Origin: Engraulis encrasicolus
Taxonomy: Eukaryota > Chordata > Actinopteri > Clupeiformes > Engraulidae
Reading direction: 5' to 3'
NCBI RefSeq assembly: GCF_034702125.1
Contig: NC_085862.1
Span: 11,781,738-11,845,737 of the forward strand
DNA length: 64,000 nucleotides
The notes under the pieces were generated by a model. That model ran no database searches and was not told where the DNA came from. It worked only from the letters and a program-made list of their open reading frames with translations. Shown piece after piece: positions 24,226 to 35,479 of the stretch (within the stretch, counting starts at the first letter, position 1; each line of letters opens with the position of its first letter). Position numbers and translations under genes: made by a program.

Positions 24226-24345
24226 ATTCATTCATTCAATGGCAAGCATGAGGACGTTTCGACCTCTCGGTCTTCAAATCTTCGAATCTGAGGAAGACCG
24301 AGAGGTCGAAACGTCATCATGCTTACCATTGAATGAATGAATAAC
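24223..24345. repeat. 123-bp foldback with inverted hammerhead-like cores
   Basis: GTTATTCATTCATTCAATGG pairs with CCATTGAATGAATGAATAAC. Each arm holds GACCTCTCGGTC or its complement, and the right arm reads CTGAGGA-A-GACCGAGAGGTC-GAAACGTC (24288-24315). Same motif as 17545-17603. Confidence 0.75.
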
Positions 24346-25350
24346 TAGAAATGCACTCAAAGAGTGCAGACCTCCGCCAGGGAAGCTGTTTGATAGAACA
24401 TTTGACTAGCTAACACCCTCATTTTTTCAAGTCTTTCTGCCTTGTTAGAAAGTTGTGAGTTAAGAACTGGAATGTCAAAATTCGCCCTATCCCGCAAGAA
24501 TCAATGGTGAAAAAAATCCTGAATCCGGATCATGATCCGGATCACCACCAATATTTCATCAAAATCTGTGCATAACATTTTGAGTTATCCTGCTGACAGA
24601 CAGACAAATAGACAGTCAGACAAACAAATCGAAGTGACCGAACATAACCTCCTTGGTGGAGGTAATAAAAAATGCAGTAGTTAAAAACATACAACCAAAT
24701 CTATTTCTTCTTCCATAAGATAGATAGCTGAATTTATCAAAATCACCCATTGAAAACATGAAGTTGTTCATTTAATTTATGTCCAAAACACTGGATTTGC
24801 AAATAAATAAATAATACATTTTATTGTCATTTAAAAGGTAGCCTTGGGTTACCAATTTTATTTCAATTCTACAGAAAGATTATTGGTATACAGACATCAA
24901 AGTTGGTTGTTGTGGAGAATACCATGTGTAAGCGTCATGTGCGATCTCAGGTCCTATAGTAGGCCTATAGTAAGTGTAATATACTGTAGACCTTGCAATG
25001 CCAGACTAGAATAGATAAATAGAAGTATGGTATGATGCATGACAACGCACAATAAGAAAATGTTACGCAATTGTATTGTATTGTTTTGCTTGTGGTCTTG
25101 AATACACATTACATTTAAAGCATTTAGAGCATGTCATTTTTAAGTAGTTTATTTCCAGAATTTTTGCAGCCCATTCACAAATGTTACCTTATGCATGTAT
25201 AGGCCTATTTACCACCACCATCAGTTTGGCTGCAAAACTCACTGTGCTTTGTTCAGACAAGACAGGAGAGGATGGAAGACTTTCGTCAATGGCCTATGTT
25301 CCTATGGGAATTTAAAGGCCTAAGTAAGTAAGTAAAGTTTGTTCAGACAA
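24346..25350. other. gene-free DNA downstream of ms4a
   Basis: Starts with TAGAAATGCACTCAAAGAGTG, the complement of a block at 17203-17245, a common fish repeat end ending in ACCTCCTTGGTGGAGGT. The rest shows no coding signal. Confidence 0.45.
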
Positions 25351-25356
25351 GTAAAG

Positions 25357-25362
25357 TTTATT
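25357..25362 (-). terminator. candidate ms4a poly(A) signal
   Basis: AATAAA on the minus strand about 200 bases after the ms4a stop codon. It is the first such hexamer downstream. Not otherwise supported. Confidence 0.35.
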
Positions 25363-25561
25363 ACTCAGAAAATATTCATGAAAAGATCAAAAACGTGAAT
25401 GGACATCATTCATTTGGAAAGTAAACAACTAAAATGACATCGTCTACCTTTAAAAGTACAGATAGTATGTGCACTAATTCGGATCACTACTAAAGTGGGA
25501 AAATAATGTATTTACAGGAGAAGTGGGGAACATGTTTTTGAGGTGCTTCCAGGTGGAAATA

Positions 25562-25618
25562 TTAGACTGCTGGGTTGGACAACGTTTCATAGACCAGAGG
25601 CTCGCGAAGCTGAGGATC
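25562..25618 (-). CDS. ms4a: ms4a coding exon 6 (C-terminal tail, stop)
   Basis: Codes DPQLREPLVYETLSNPAV and a TAA stop at 25562-25564. Acceptor CATTCAG. Confidence 0.92.
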   Translation of the reverse strand, partial: DPQLREPLVYETLSNPAV

Positions 25619-28600
25619 CTGAATGGGGAAAACATACAAAACATTAAGCAGACTGGTCACTATAAAACAGGTTTTTGTATCAGATGGAGTACCACATGGA
25701 CTTTACTAAACCTAATCAAAATGATGTTTTTCACTGTCCCCTGCATAGAAAATTACCAGATGGACATTAAAGTGCAGGACATGAAAAAAAAAGAGAAATG
25801 AGGTTTAATGTTGTAACCTAACTCTGTAATCATTTGGATCTCATACTGTACCTGTTGAGCAATTCCCTTTTTGTATGCAGACCGAAAGGCCAGGACGGAG
25901 GAAGTGATGGCAACACCAAGTTGTACAATGGCAGAAATAATGATGATGATGTCTATTCCCCTCCTCAACATCTGTGGAAATATTGAAAATCATCAATTCA
26001 AATGATTCCTATCACATGAGGACATACTTGTAACATACTGTATACTGTACACAATTGAATATTTAGTGTGTGGCATTACATGTAAGCTTCTTGTTTCTAG
26101 TCAATCCTACTCAGAAAATGTGTGTGTTTCATAGAGCTACAGTACTGAAATGCAAAGTACATGTAATGATACAGGAGCTAGAATTATAAATGCAAACCCC
26201 TACCCGGTAAGCAGCAGCATTTCGTTTGCAAATTGAAAGATTTTCTTCTCTTTCGAAAGGTGGGGTTGGTGACACTGTAGAATCATAATAGTTCCTGTTG
26301 TACCCATTGTACCTATCCTCGCCACAATCGTAACCGTCGTCCCAAAAACTAGATGAAATATCAACTGCATAAATCACGATGGCAGTTATCGCAAAGGCAA
26401 TGCCCATCATATTCATCAGTCCAGTAATGACAACCTGTAAACACAAAGCCACATATGCACAGTTCAGGTGAATAATAAAGGCACAGTAAATTACAGAGTA
26501 AATATTCGTTAACTTATTGGGCAATGACCTGACCCAGTTGTGACCCAGTTGTTCCGTTATATTTTTGATCAAATATATTGAATAGATAATGTATCTAATA
26601 TTTTAGGAAAATATACTAATATTATAGTAAAAACTGCTGCAAGCCCTGCGTCTCCTGTGTTTACATGCTGTATTTTTCATTGGGGCAGTCATATTCTAAT
26701 AATGGGATACTCATGAGCTAGCGACGGGGCAGTCAGTACAGTAGCTAGTAAGGCTGTAACGATATTGGATCGAACCGAGAAATCGTGATATTCAGAGTCA
26801 CGATACTGTATTGTGATGTAAGGAGGCAGCAGTATCGTGATACGCCCTTTCAAAGTTTTGTTATCCTTCAGTCCAGAACACAACCATGTTTCAATGTGAT
26901 AATGCTTCCAAGCTCCAAATGAGATACATCTCCGAAATCGTGGGGTGTATTGAACCGTAGGTCACAAATCGTGATATCATACGAATCGAATCGTGAGTTG
27001 AGTGTATCGTTACAGCCCTAGTAGCTAGCAAAGGGGCAAGCAGAGAGGTGGTCCAGCAGTCAGACATAAACTGAACTTGCTGCCTGGCGGCCCTTTCATA
27101 TAGACTTTTAATAGAGAAAGTGCACTCAACTCCGAAAAGTTTCTTACAAGGTCTTTGGGTGCGAACAAACAGCAAAGTTCATGTATAGTAAAAAAGCCGC
27201 ACTCCCGGATCAATTTCTTGCAGTTTTAATACTAGGTTAGCATGGCAGACAGACAGACGTTTCGGCCTAAGCCTTCTTCAGCGTAAAGACGCAAGAAATT
27301 GATCCGGGAGTGCGGCTTTTTTACTATACAAGGCCCTTTCATATAGCCTACCCCATTGTGAGTGTGTGTAGGCAGGGATGTGCAAGGTGCTTGAGCAGTG
27401 TGCGCAGTCGTCTGTGCATATTGACAGTCAGTGGCGTGCACAGACCTTTTTGGAGGGCAGGTGCTCGAGGAGGGGTGGAGGGCATGTGGAACTTCCGGCT
27501 GCCTTACTAGGCTATAGAGGCTATATGCTATATCGGGGCATTATTATCAGATTACTTAATTTCTGGACCACAGTACATTGTGTCAAAAAAACTTCCAAAA
27601 ACCTTTCAAAATAAACTTTCAAATGAGGCACTGCACAGCCCATTAAACACTGCACGGGAAGACAGAAAGACTCTGCTCAGAGATTTAAAGTCTATTTCCA
27701 AGTTGCAGCACAGACTTGTGCGGTGTCCCACACAGGGACCTGTTTGGGCACCTAGCAGACAGACTTCTTTGGTGAGAGGGGGCAATGCTTAGTTGCCATT
27801 GGGGGGCATTAGTCTATTTTATGTTTTAATACTAAAGGGGGTGTTGACAGGCTTATGATTAGGTCAAGGGGGCGTTGGGAGGCCTATGATGACATCAGTG
27901 TGCGTTTATTCAAAAAAGGTTGAGAACCATTGGTGTAGAGTAGACAGACTAATCTGTTCTCATTCACTTTAAAGGGACAGTTTGGTCAATTTCAACATGC
28001 AGTTGTAATGCTCACACTACCCAGGACTTGTCAGTGCCTGAGATTTTTTTTTCTTCTTCTTCAGCCGTTTCCGAGATCCTGGTCATTGTAATGGGGGCAG
28101 CTCTTTGTTTACATTTCAAAAAACATTTTTATTTACTCCCAAAAACATCCAAAAGGTTATAAAACATCAGCGGACAACTAGCAAACAGCAGTACCTTTTG
28201 GGAAAATATTTGGAGTTGGCCTATGTTTCATTTTTTAAAAATGTAAACAAACGCTGCCCCCATTAGAATTGCTCATATCTCGGAAAGGGCTGAGCCGAAA
28301 AATGTGGCATCACCAGGTACTGACAAGTCAAGGGTAGCGTGAGCAATACAACTGCATGTTGAAATTGACCAAACTGTCCCTTTAACCAAAGATAGTCAAT
28401 GTGGTAGACCAAGGTAAACCATCATGCGTCATCAATACAAAGAAGTATCTGGGGTATATAACAAACTGGGCTGGTCAGCAAATAAAGATGCAGACAGAGG
28501 ACAGAGTTGGTTACACTTCCTGAGGAAGTTACGGTCATTCAATGTGTGCAACAAAAGTCTCAGTATGTTCTATCAGTCTGTGGTAGCCAGTGTTCCTTTC

Positions 28601-30790
28601 TATGCAGTGGTCTGCTGGGGTGGAAGCACAAGGAAGAGGGATGTTGGGAAACTTGACAGGCTGGTGAGGAAAGCTGCCTCTTACTGCATGTGGGAGAAGA
28701 GCTGGAGAACTTCACTTTAAGGTCAGACTAAAGGTCTGTCTTGGACAATAAGTTGCACCCACTCTACAACACCATTATCCAACAGAATAGTATGTTTAGC
28801 TTTATTTTTTATCTTTTTAAAAATATTTTTCCTTCTCTTCTTAATCTACAGAGCAACCCGAAAAAAGAAAAAAAGACAATTTTCCCTTGGAGATAAATAA
28901 AGTTTAATCTAGATTCTAATCTAATCTAATCTATGAGGGATCAAATCCAGTCTCGTAATGAGGCGTGATCCTCTCCTTTTTTCTGTGCTGTTTAACGGTG
29001 GCTTACAAATGTTGTGAACTACTGCCATCTATAGCGTCAATTCCATTCATTCTCAACCTTATGTCACATAAATCCCAGAAAAGTACACTCCCAAATCATC
29101 CCTACCTTATCAATCGTCTCAGCTCTAACCTCTCTGGACAGAGCATATGGCCTTGCATGTCTATGGAGACCCTGGTTAAAGTCCGGCCTGGGTCCTTTGC
29201 CAGCCCTGCCCCATCTCTCTCTCTCTCCCACTCTCTTCCTGTCATATTCTCAACTATCCAATAATCAATAAAGATACAATAGCCCTAAACAAATCTGACA
29301 AATCTATGCACGCCCCTGAGCATTCATACAACTTCAATGTAAAATGCTTTAAGGTCACATGTTGATTCCTGACAGTTACTGAGCAATGCTCTCCCTCAAT
29401 GCCACAGAGTTTTCTCAGAGCGTGGTTCTTTCCCCCACACGCTGATCCAAAAGAACCATGAGAACCATTGCTGTGGTTGTCCCCTTTTCACATGTGCGAT
29501 ACGGTTAAACCCAAACGTCGAATTTGAGTGTGAGCGTCATCAGTGGTCAAGTTGTAAAATCAAAGCAGGGGGGCTGGTCAGAGATTGATTGAAAATGTAG
29601 TTCTTAAAAGTGCAATTTTAACACAATATGTGAAGAAGGGAGGCCTGTTTTAGAGGGACTTGATTTTTGACCATTTTCATTGGAGGGGATTTTAGACCAT
29701 TTTCATTTTTGGGGGGGGGGGCATGCCCCCTCATCCCCCTACAGCTCCATCCCTGAGCGTCATTTAAGTCATCCCGACCCCTCACCAAACTCACCAGACA
29801 TGGGCTTGGGAACTTCTCTCCAAGGATGCACATCACACCAAAGACCATGAACTGCAAACAAGAGCAAAGGCTTTAAGACAGACCTACACAAAGTTAAGAT
29901 GTAAATAGAGTATGTTGGTGATATGATTTCTAAAGCATGTTATTATTATTTTTTTAATGGCAGTTGACTACAGCCAAATCCAACATATTACATGCTCCTC
30001 CAAACTTGCTGATTTCAGTTTTTGGTGTAAATTGTCAAGTGATGTTAAACAGTTGCAATCTATTTGTAATGATGAAATGATTGTAAATATTACTCTAAGG
30101 CTGAAATAAACTCCTACGCGTTGCTTTAAATAATAACATTTTGAAACTAGAAAAGCGTTCAGAGAGCCACAAAAATATCGGTCTGGTGGACAGAAACACA
30201 CATGCACCACGAACAAACAAACCAACAACACAACAAACGCAACAACGCAACAAACTCGGACGATCACATAACCTCCTTGGCAGAGGCACAGTAACAATGT
30301 TATCATCTTAGTGGTAATAGTTCTTGGTGTACATGTGGCTTTAAATGAACATTGGGTTCTGCCTTACCATAGATCCAAGCCAGAAGGGAGCACCGGTGTG
30401 AGATGCAAAAGTGTGAAACCAGAATGGTGTCCATAAAATGGATCCAATCCCAATGGTAAATAATCCAATCATGATCTGGGCAGCCTGTGGAAAAATCACA
30501 ATGTGTTGCTGAGCATTTTGAATACCACGCTAGCATTTGAGAATAGTGCAATGCCAGACCAACCCGCCGGGCAAGAATACTGTGTGGTGCTTAGTAGGTT
30601 AGTCTAGAATACATCAAGTATTTACCCCCAGTGCGGTCAGAGTTCCTCCTAAATTCATCTTCAGCTTCTGAGACACTGTGCATACTGGACTATTGCCCAG
30701 TATCTGGCACAGCAAGGGACAGTTGCTACCTTCATTGCTGGTCAGCGTTAAAACGGTCACTCCCTCCGCCTGGGTCACCGTCACTGACAT
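25562..30790 (-). CDS. ms4a: MS4A-family four-pass membrane protein, complete coding sequence in six exons
   Basis: Membrane-spanning 4-domains subfamily A (CD20/MS4A4A-like) protein of 248 residues, probably in the plasma membrane or endosomes, where family members modulate receptor signalling. The frame starts at 30788-30790 and all five introns are phase 0. Four hydrophobic segments are visible: residues about 50-71 (LTALGAAQIMIGLFTIGIGS), 90-106 (FWLGSM into FMVFGVMCIL), 114-138 (VVITGLMNMMGIAFAITAIV) and 196-220 (IDIIIIISAIVQLGVAITSS). The 3-4 loop is long and rich in Tyr, Asn and Asp, with a possible N-glycosylation site (NLS). A short 57-bp exon coding half of TM2 is typical of the family. 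The C-terminal tail holds REPLVYETL, a tyrosine that could be phosphorylated. Which MS4A subtype it is cannot be told here. Confidence 0.93.
25852..25971 (-). CDS. ms4a: ms4a coding exon 5 (TM4)
   Basis: Codes 40 residues from MLRRGIDIIIIISAIVQLGV to YKKGIAQQ, phase 0. TM4 is followed by a basic stretch, as expected for a cytosolic tail. Confidence 0.95.
26204..26434 (-). CDS. ms4a: ms4a coding exon 4 (TM3 and long extracellular loop)
   Basis: Codes 77 residues from VVITGLMNMMGIAFAIT to CKRNAAAYR, phase 0, TTTACAG acceptor and GTAGGG donor. The loop includes WDDGYDCGED, a Tyr/Asn-rich run and ENLS. Confidence 0.94.
26749..27020. mobile_element. hAT MITE in ms4a intron, TSD GTAGCTAG
   Basis: Ends TAAGGCTGTAACGAT and ATCGTTACAGCCCTA; perfect 8-bp duplication at 26741-26748 and 27021-27028. 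Confidence 0.9.
27183..27330 (-). ncRNA. hammerhead-like core inside a 39-bp-arm foldback
   Basis: Perfect inverted arms 27183-27221 and 27292-27330. Between them, on the minus strand at 27257-27282, CTGAAGA, a short AGGCTTAGGCC stem-loop, and GAAACGTC. CTGANGA plus GAAAC is the hammerhead signature. Lies in the ms4a intron between exons 3 and 4. Confidence 0.5.
27973..28381. mobile_element. TTAA-flanked MITE, AGGGACAGTTTGG family, copy 1
   Basis: Ends AGGGACAGTTTGGTCAATTT and complement, TTAA on both sides (27969-27972, 28382-28385). The halves pair over most of the 409 bp. Confidence 0.85.
28424..28960 (+). pseudogene. 3' end of an L2/CR1-like LINE
   Basis: The frame reads LRKLRSFNVCNKSLSMFYQS then VVASVPFYAVVCWGGSTRKR, the C-terminal region of fish L2/CR1-like RTs, followed by a 3' UTR ending AGATAAATAAAGTTTAATCT and (TCTAA)n. 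Confidence 0.75.
28922..29285. repeat. repeat with inverted copy at 59690-59862
   Basis: GATCAAATCCAGTCTCGTAA and GCGTCAATTCCATTCATTC are found in reverse complement in the oga-like intron, next to the same TAATCTAGATTCTAATC sequence. Confidence 0.75.
29795..29851 (-). CDS. ms4a: ms4a coding exon 3 (TM2)
   Basis: A 57-bp exon coding FMVFGVMCILGEKFPSPCL, phase 0, TTTGCAG acceptor and GTGAGT donor. Exon size and the G.....EK....CL pattern are characteristic of MS4A genes. Confidence 0.95.
30368..30484 (-). CDS. ms4a: ms4a coding exon 2 (TM1, first loop, start of TM2)
   Basis: Codes 39 residues from AAQIMIGLFTIGIGSIL to SHTGAPFWLGSM, phase 0. The AAQIMIGL and GAPFWLG patterns are MS4A signatures (family: QIM.GL and PFWG..). 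Confidence 0.95.
30626..30790 (-). CDS. ms4a: ms4a coding exon 1 (start codon, cytosolic N-terminus)
   Basis: Codes 55 residues starting MSVTVTQAEGVTVLTLTS and ending KMNLGGTLTALG, phase 0, GTAAAT donor. The Thr/Val-rich start and the KL..NLGGTLTALGA entry into TM1 resemble teleost MS4A4A-like proteins. The exon extends 5' to an acceptor after position 30801, so there is an upstream non-coding exon. Confidence 0.93.
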
Positions 30791-30964
30791 CCTGATGATA
30801 ACTGTAGGTTGAGAGAGTAGAAATAAAAGGGGTTAACAACCCAACCAATAAGCAACAGGGCTCCCTACTACACAAATGAGAATACTTCCAATAGAGCATC
30901 ATTCAGTCCATCCAATGTGTGCCTTATAAGTTCAAATTCATTATTATTAGGTCATGCTGTAATG

Positions 30965-31197
30965 CAGTGGTTCTCAACCTTTTTTTAACAAACGCTCCCT
31001 TGGCATCATCACAAGCCCGACAACGCCCCCTTGACCTTGTCATAAGCCCAACAACGCCCCTTAATATTAAAAAGTTAAATGGACCAATGCCTCCCAATGG
31101 CAACTAAGCACAGCTCCCTCTCAGCTGTATCCTAGAGCCCCCCTAGAGCTCCCCAACGCCCCCTGGGGGACTGCACCACCCCCATTGAGAAACACTG
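30965..31197. mobile_element. hAT MITE upstream of ms4a, TSD CTGTAATG
   Basis: Ends CAGTGGTTCTCAACC and ATTGAGAAACACTG, with perfect 8-bp duplications at 30957-30964 and 31198-31205. About 170 bases upstream of ms4a coding exon 1. Confidence 0.88.
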
Positions 31198-31750
31198 CTG
31201 TAATGAGTAACACATGCATAACCTGGCTCTCGCCACTGGTGTGGTTCCAGAAAGCACGGCTTAGCTTCCATCCTGCAATCATCCAATGGGGCATCTAAGT
31301 CACGCCCTTCTACTTCCGGACCATGGGGCCTTAACACAACTTTTGAATGTAAGTGAATGGGATGAGTCAAGCTAAATCCTGATTCCACTTGACATGTGCT
31401 CTGGATTTCACATAATGATGGAACTGAATTTTTTGGAGGGCATTTTTTGCCTTTATTTCCAGACAGGACAGTGAAGACTATGACAAGAAGCGAGTGGGGA
31501 GAGAGAGACGGAGAAGGACCGGCCAGAATCGAACCCAGGGCAGCCACGCGGCAGACGAGCGCCCCACCCCTACAGCCACGGCAGGGCCAGAGCCAATGGC
31601 AGGGCGGATGGAAGTGAATTTTAAATATTTGGATTGGTGGACCACGAGGTGGATCGGAAAATAGGTTTGATTAGTCCATTAGAGCCCAGGCATTTTTTTC
31701 AACTCCCAGGCACCATGAGCCGACCGGTCATACAAAACTACTGTATGAGA

Positions 31751-32000
31751 GCAGTCATGGGTAAGCAGTAAGGGCGTCAGACTTGCAGCCCGAAGGTTGC
31801 TGTTTCGACTCCCAACCCACCAGGTTGATGGGGGGGAATAATTAATCAGTCTTCTCCTCCATGACTCCATTGGGGCGCCATTGGGGGCTGACCCCTTGAG
31901 GCATACATGCAATTTCATTGTGTGTAGTGTGCAGTTGTGTGCTGTGGAGTGCTGTGTCACAATGACAATCGGAGTTGGAGTTTCCCAGGTGGGCTTTCAC
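31751..32000 (+). mobile_element. tRNA-derived SINE, copy 1
   Basis: GGTAAGCAGTAAGGGCGTCA (A-box side) and GGTTGCTGTTTCGACTCCC (B-box side) form a degenerate tRNA-like head; the body ends with GGAGTTTCCCAGGTGGGCTT. Two other copies are on the minus strand. Confidence 0.75.
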
Positions 32001-32480
32001 TTTGTATAGTGTTTTTTCCCAAAGAAATGTTGGAATCAATGGATATGCCTCGCGCGCCATCCTACGTACTTCCGCCAAGAGACTTGGCTCCGTACTACGT
32101 CTGGTAACGGTTTTCTGTGGAGCGATTGTTGAGCGGTAGGATTTGGCTGGCCAACCCTTCCCAGAAAACATCCATTAAGCGAAGAGACAGGTTGGTGGGG
32201 GGAAAAGGGGGAGGACGCTTATGACGATGAAGTAAAACGCCTGCGCTATGTTGTTGTTGAGTAACTGTCTGCGATTGGGTTAGAGCTAGAACTGAGCACA
32301 AACTTCCCACTTCCTGCAATCGCGTCACATCAAACAACCGCCAGACCATGAATATGAAATGGAAAGGTAGTATCATGGGATGGTCAAGACCAGACCCTAG
32401 GACCCCACTCATTCTGCACTCGCACAAAAGCACCCCTAGGTGCAGTACAATTACTGGAAGGGTCGTCAGTAAACACTCAC

Positions 32481-32640
32481 CCTCATATTACAATTTCCCA
32501 TAGATAAATGTGTGTGAGTGTGAGACATGCAAGGGAACACCTTGGAAATCCCAATGGCACAGGCACTGATACAAGTACAACATATACGTGAAGGCTGGTT
32601 GGTGATGGTTGAGTGAGAGCATCTGAAAAAGATAGCACCT
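32481..32640 (-). other. candidate non-coding first exon of ms4a
   Basis: A good donor (GAGG|GTGAGTGT, edge at 32481) lies on the minus strand 1.7 kb upstream of the split 5' UTR of ms4a. A weak TATA-like sequence lies near 32580. The upstream limit is arbitrary. Confidence 0.25.
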
Positions 32641-32879
32641 GAAAGGAGTGTGATACCTAAAGTGTCCTCCTACTTCTTAGCCTGTGGACGGAGCTCTCCG
32701 TTTCTTCCCTTTTCATTTAAGAAAAAAAAAAACTCTCCACTCTCATTTCTTTTATTTCCTGTGAAGCACATTGAACTGGCTCTGTGTATGAAGTGCACTA
32801 TAAATAAACCTGCTTTGGCTTGTGTTTGTAGGCACCTCAGTACTTCAAAAGACCACTGCCACGGTCTTTACTTCTGACT

Positions 32880-33266
32880 TGATAGCGCTTACATCCAACA
32901 CTCTTCAAGTCAAGTCAAGTAGGTTTTATTGTCAATTTCTTTACATGCACTGGTCATACAAAGAATTTGAAATTACATTTCTTGCTTTCCCATACAGACA
33001 TAGACTAATTAAGGTAAGGACATAGACAGTATAGACATAGACAGTACTTATACATGGACTTAAGACAGTATGGACATAGACAGTGCTCATACAGACATTT
33101 AAAGTGCAAGACTGGACAACAGAAGACTTGTAGAGGACATACATTAAGAGGTATTGTTGTGTTTTTGTGCTTTTCTAAAAAAAAAAGTCCTTTATAGCGT
33201 TCTGACATGGTAATAGTAGCATTTTGAAGAAAATAAATATAAAAAGGTCTGTCAAGTACACCAGCA

Positions 33267-33329
<63 letters not shown>

Positions 33330-33375
33330 TTAGTGCAGGTAGAAGGTGCAGTGTGCGTCTTGTGTGTGTGTTCGT

Positions 33376-33472
<97 letters not shown>

Positions 33473-33514
33473 AGTGTGTGTATGTTTGGGTTTAGTGCAG
33501 AAAGTGCAGTGTGC

Positions 33515-33588
<74 letters not shown>

Positions 33589-33720
33589 ATGTTTTGAGTT
33601 AGTGCAGGTTGAAAGTTCAGTCACAAGTATAGTAGTGCAGGTGGAATGTTCAGTCGCAGATATGGTGGTGGGGGGTGGGGGGGGGGTTGTCAGTGGCCTT
33701 GCTGGCTAGAGGCTGACAGT
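32880..33720. repeat. LINE 3' end (reverse) and three long (GT)n microsatellites
   Basis: CAAGTCAAGTAGGTTTTATT is the complement of a LINE tail. (GT)n runs cover about 33271-33322, 33363-33478 and 33512-33588, separated by TTAGTGCAGGTAGAAGGTGC-like spacers that recur, suggesting repeat-unit duplication. Confidence 0.8.
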
Positions 33721-34138
33721 GGCTGAGAGAGGCTGACAGTCTCTTATCCACAGACCACTGAAATATTGAAAGTAGTGACAGTGACATGGGTTTTATCAAC
33801 ATGAGGTGCGTGTGTGAGTCCACCTCATCTCTGATGCAAATATAATCATTACAGTCAGGGCTTGACACCGGCACCTGCCAATCGGCTAAATCCTGGTAAA
33901 ACTTGGCTGTGGCTGGTAACAATGTCAGTGTCACAAGCCAATTTGGCAGGTGGCCTATTCTATTGTATGACATATCAGAATAATGTATATTCTACACTTT
34001 GCCCCGCCCCCTTGTGTATCAATTGTTTGTATTTAAGTGAATGAATGTATGTGTTCAAATGTGTATGTTTTTCCTTTAGGTTTTGTATTTCATTTTCTGA
34101 TCTTTTTATTTATACTATCTATTCATTGAGTTATGGAG

Positions 34139-34215
34139 ACTGGGACAGCAAACTGAATTGCCCTTCTGATGGGACTAATAAAGTTATCTGAATCTGAATC
34201 TGAATCTGAAGTTCA
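34139..34215 (+). repeat. LINE tail with (TCTGAA)n
   Basis: TAATAAAGTTATCTGAATCTGAATCTGAA, a typical L2-type 3' terminus. Confidence 0.6.
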
Positions 34216-34790
34216 AGAAAAGGCTCAGTTACTCAGTTTCTATTTGTTTGATTTATTTCCATGTAGGGGCTATGACTTGGGAAAACCACTAGCCACAGTG
34301 GCGAAAAAGTTAATGTCGATTACAGTGCAATGCCAAGATGAGGCCAGAGTGCGGCCCACCAAGTTGGACAAATTTTAAGTTATTTTTATTTCATAATATT
34401 TGGGAAAAGAAAAAAGAAAAACGGGAGCAGTGTGCGGACATTCCACCTTTGTTTTCATAGTGTTTATTTTTTTGTCCTGCACCTGCATCTTGGATATGCG
34501 CATCATTACCTTTCTTCCCATTTGATAATACTCCAGTCCTGTACCATTTGTACAACCTGTGATAGTACTCCTAACAACAGCCCAAAAATCCTGGCACCAG
34601 GTCTATGCTTAGTGCAGTGTGTAGTTGTGGAGGAGTAGGCCTACATAGTTGTGTTTACAGTAGTTGTGCATTTGATTACACAGCTGCAGCAGAACATGTT
34701 CTTGTGAACTGGTTATTCCAGTGTACAATGGCAAATAATTTTGTGTTTACTCTGAAAACGCTGCTTCTTACAGAGCTACGAAGGCTACAG

Positions 34791-35002
34791 CAGTGGTTCT
34801 TGACCTGGGGTGTGGGCACCCCCTGGGGGTGCGCCAGAGATTTCAGGGGGTGCGCGGAATTTTGTTTGTGTTGAAGTTGTGACCAAAATTCTGCTTCCAA
34901 ACATCAATCATTTTTTAGTGCGTATACACGCGTAGACGCTTGGGTTGGGGGTGCGCGGGCACTGGTTAGGGGTGCTTCAAGAAAAAAGGTTAAGAACCAC
35001 TG
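34791..35002. mobile_element. hAT MITE, TSD GGCTACAG
   Basis: Ends CAGTGGTTCTTGACC and GGTTAAGAACCACTG; perfect TSD at 34783-34790 and 35003-35010. Confidence 0.9.
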
Positions 35003-35173
35003 GGCTACAGTATATGCCAGGTGGTTAGTAGTATGGAGACCAGTCATACCAGATATTATTCTACCGTACTGTGACCCTGGCAAACAATCCTGAAAACACC
35101 AGGACTGAGAGAAAGCCATTGGAGAAAGCATTAAGTACAGAATTGGGGTACAAAGGATACTTGTAAAATAAAA

Positions 35174-35444
35174 GAAAGCCCAACTGGGAAACTCGAACTC
35201 CCATTGTGTGATTGTGACACAGCACTCCACAGAACACAAGGAAATTGCATTTATGCCTCACCTGCGCAAGGGGGCAATGGGGCCCCAAGGGAGCAGTGCC
35301 TACCATGCTCAGGGTAGCTCGGTCAAGGAGGAGGATGGGGGAGAGCGGTTAATTACTCCCCCCACCAACCTGGCACGTCTGGAGTCGATCCGTCAGCTTT
35401 TGGGCCACAAGTCTGACGCTCTAACCGCTTACCCATGACTGTCC
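35174..35444 (-). mobile_element. tRNA-derived SINE, copy 2
   Basis: Reverse complement of the 31751 family: starts AAAGCCCAACTGGGAAACTC and ends TCTAACCGCTTACCCATGAC. Differs by many substitutions. Confidence 0.75.
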
Positions 35445-35479
35445 CTACAATGCATTTGGTTTAGAAATTGTGTCCATGT

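Noticed and set aside
28081..28140. Conserved-looking frame [20 protein letters not shown] seen at 28.1 and 49.6 kb
   Set aside because: Recurs because it lies inside the AGGGACAGTTTGG MITE family; not a gene.
31751..31830. Possible tRNA gene
   Set aside because: The same head occurs in three full SINE copies, with degenerate boxes.
33224..33709. Open frames of 110-160 codons across 33.2-33.7 kb on both strands
   Set aside because: They are translations of (GT)n repeats (Cys-Val or His-Thr runs).
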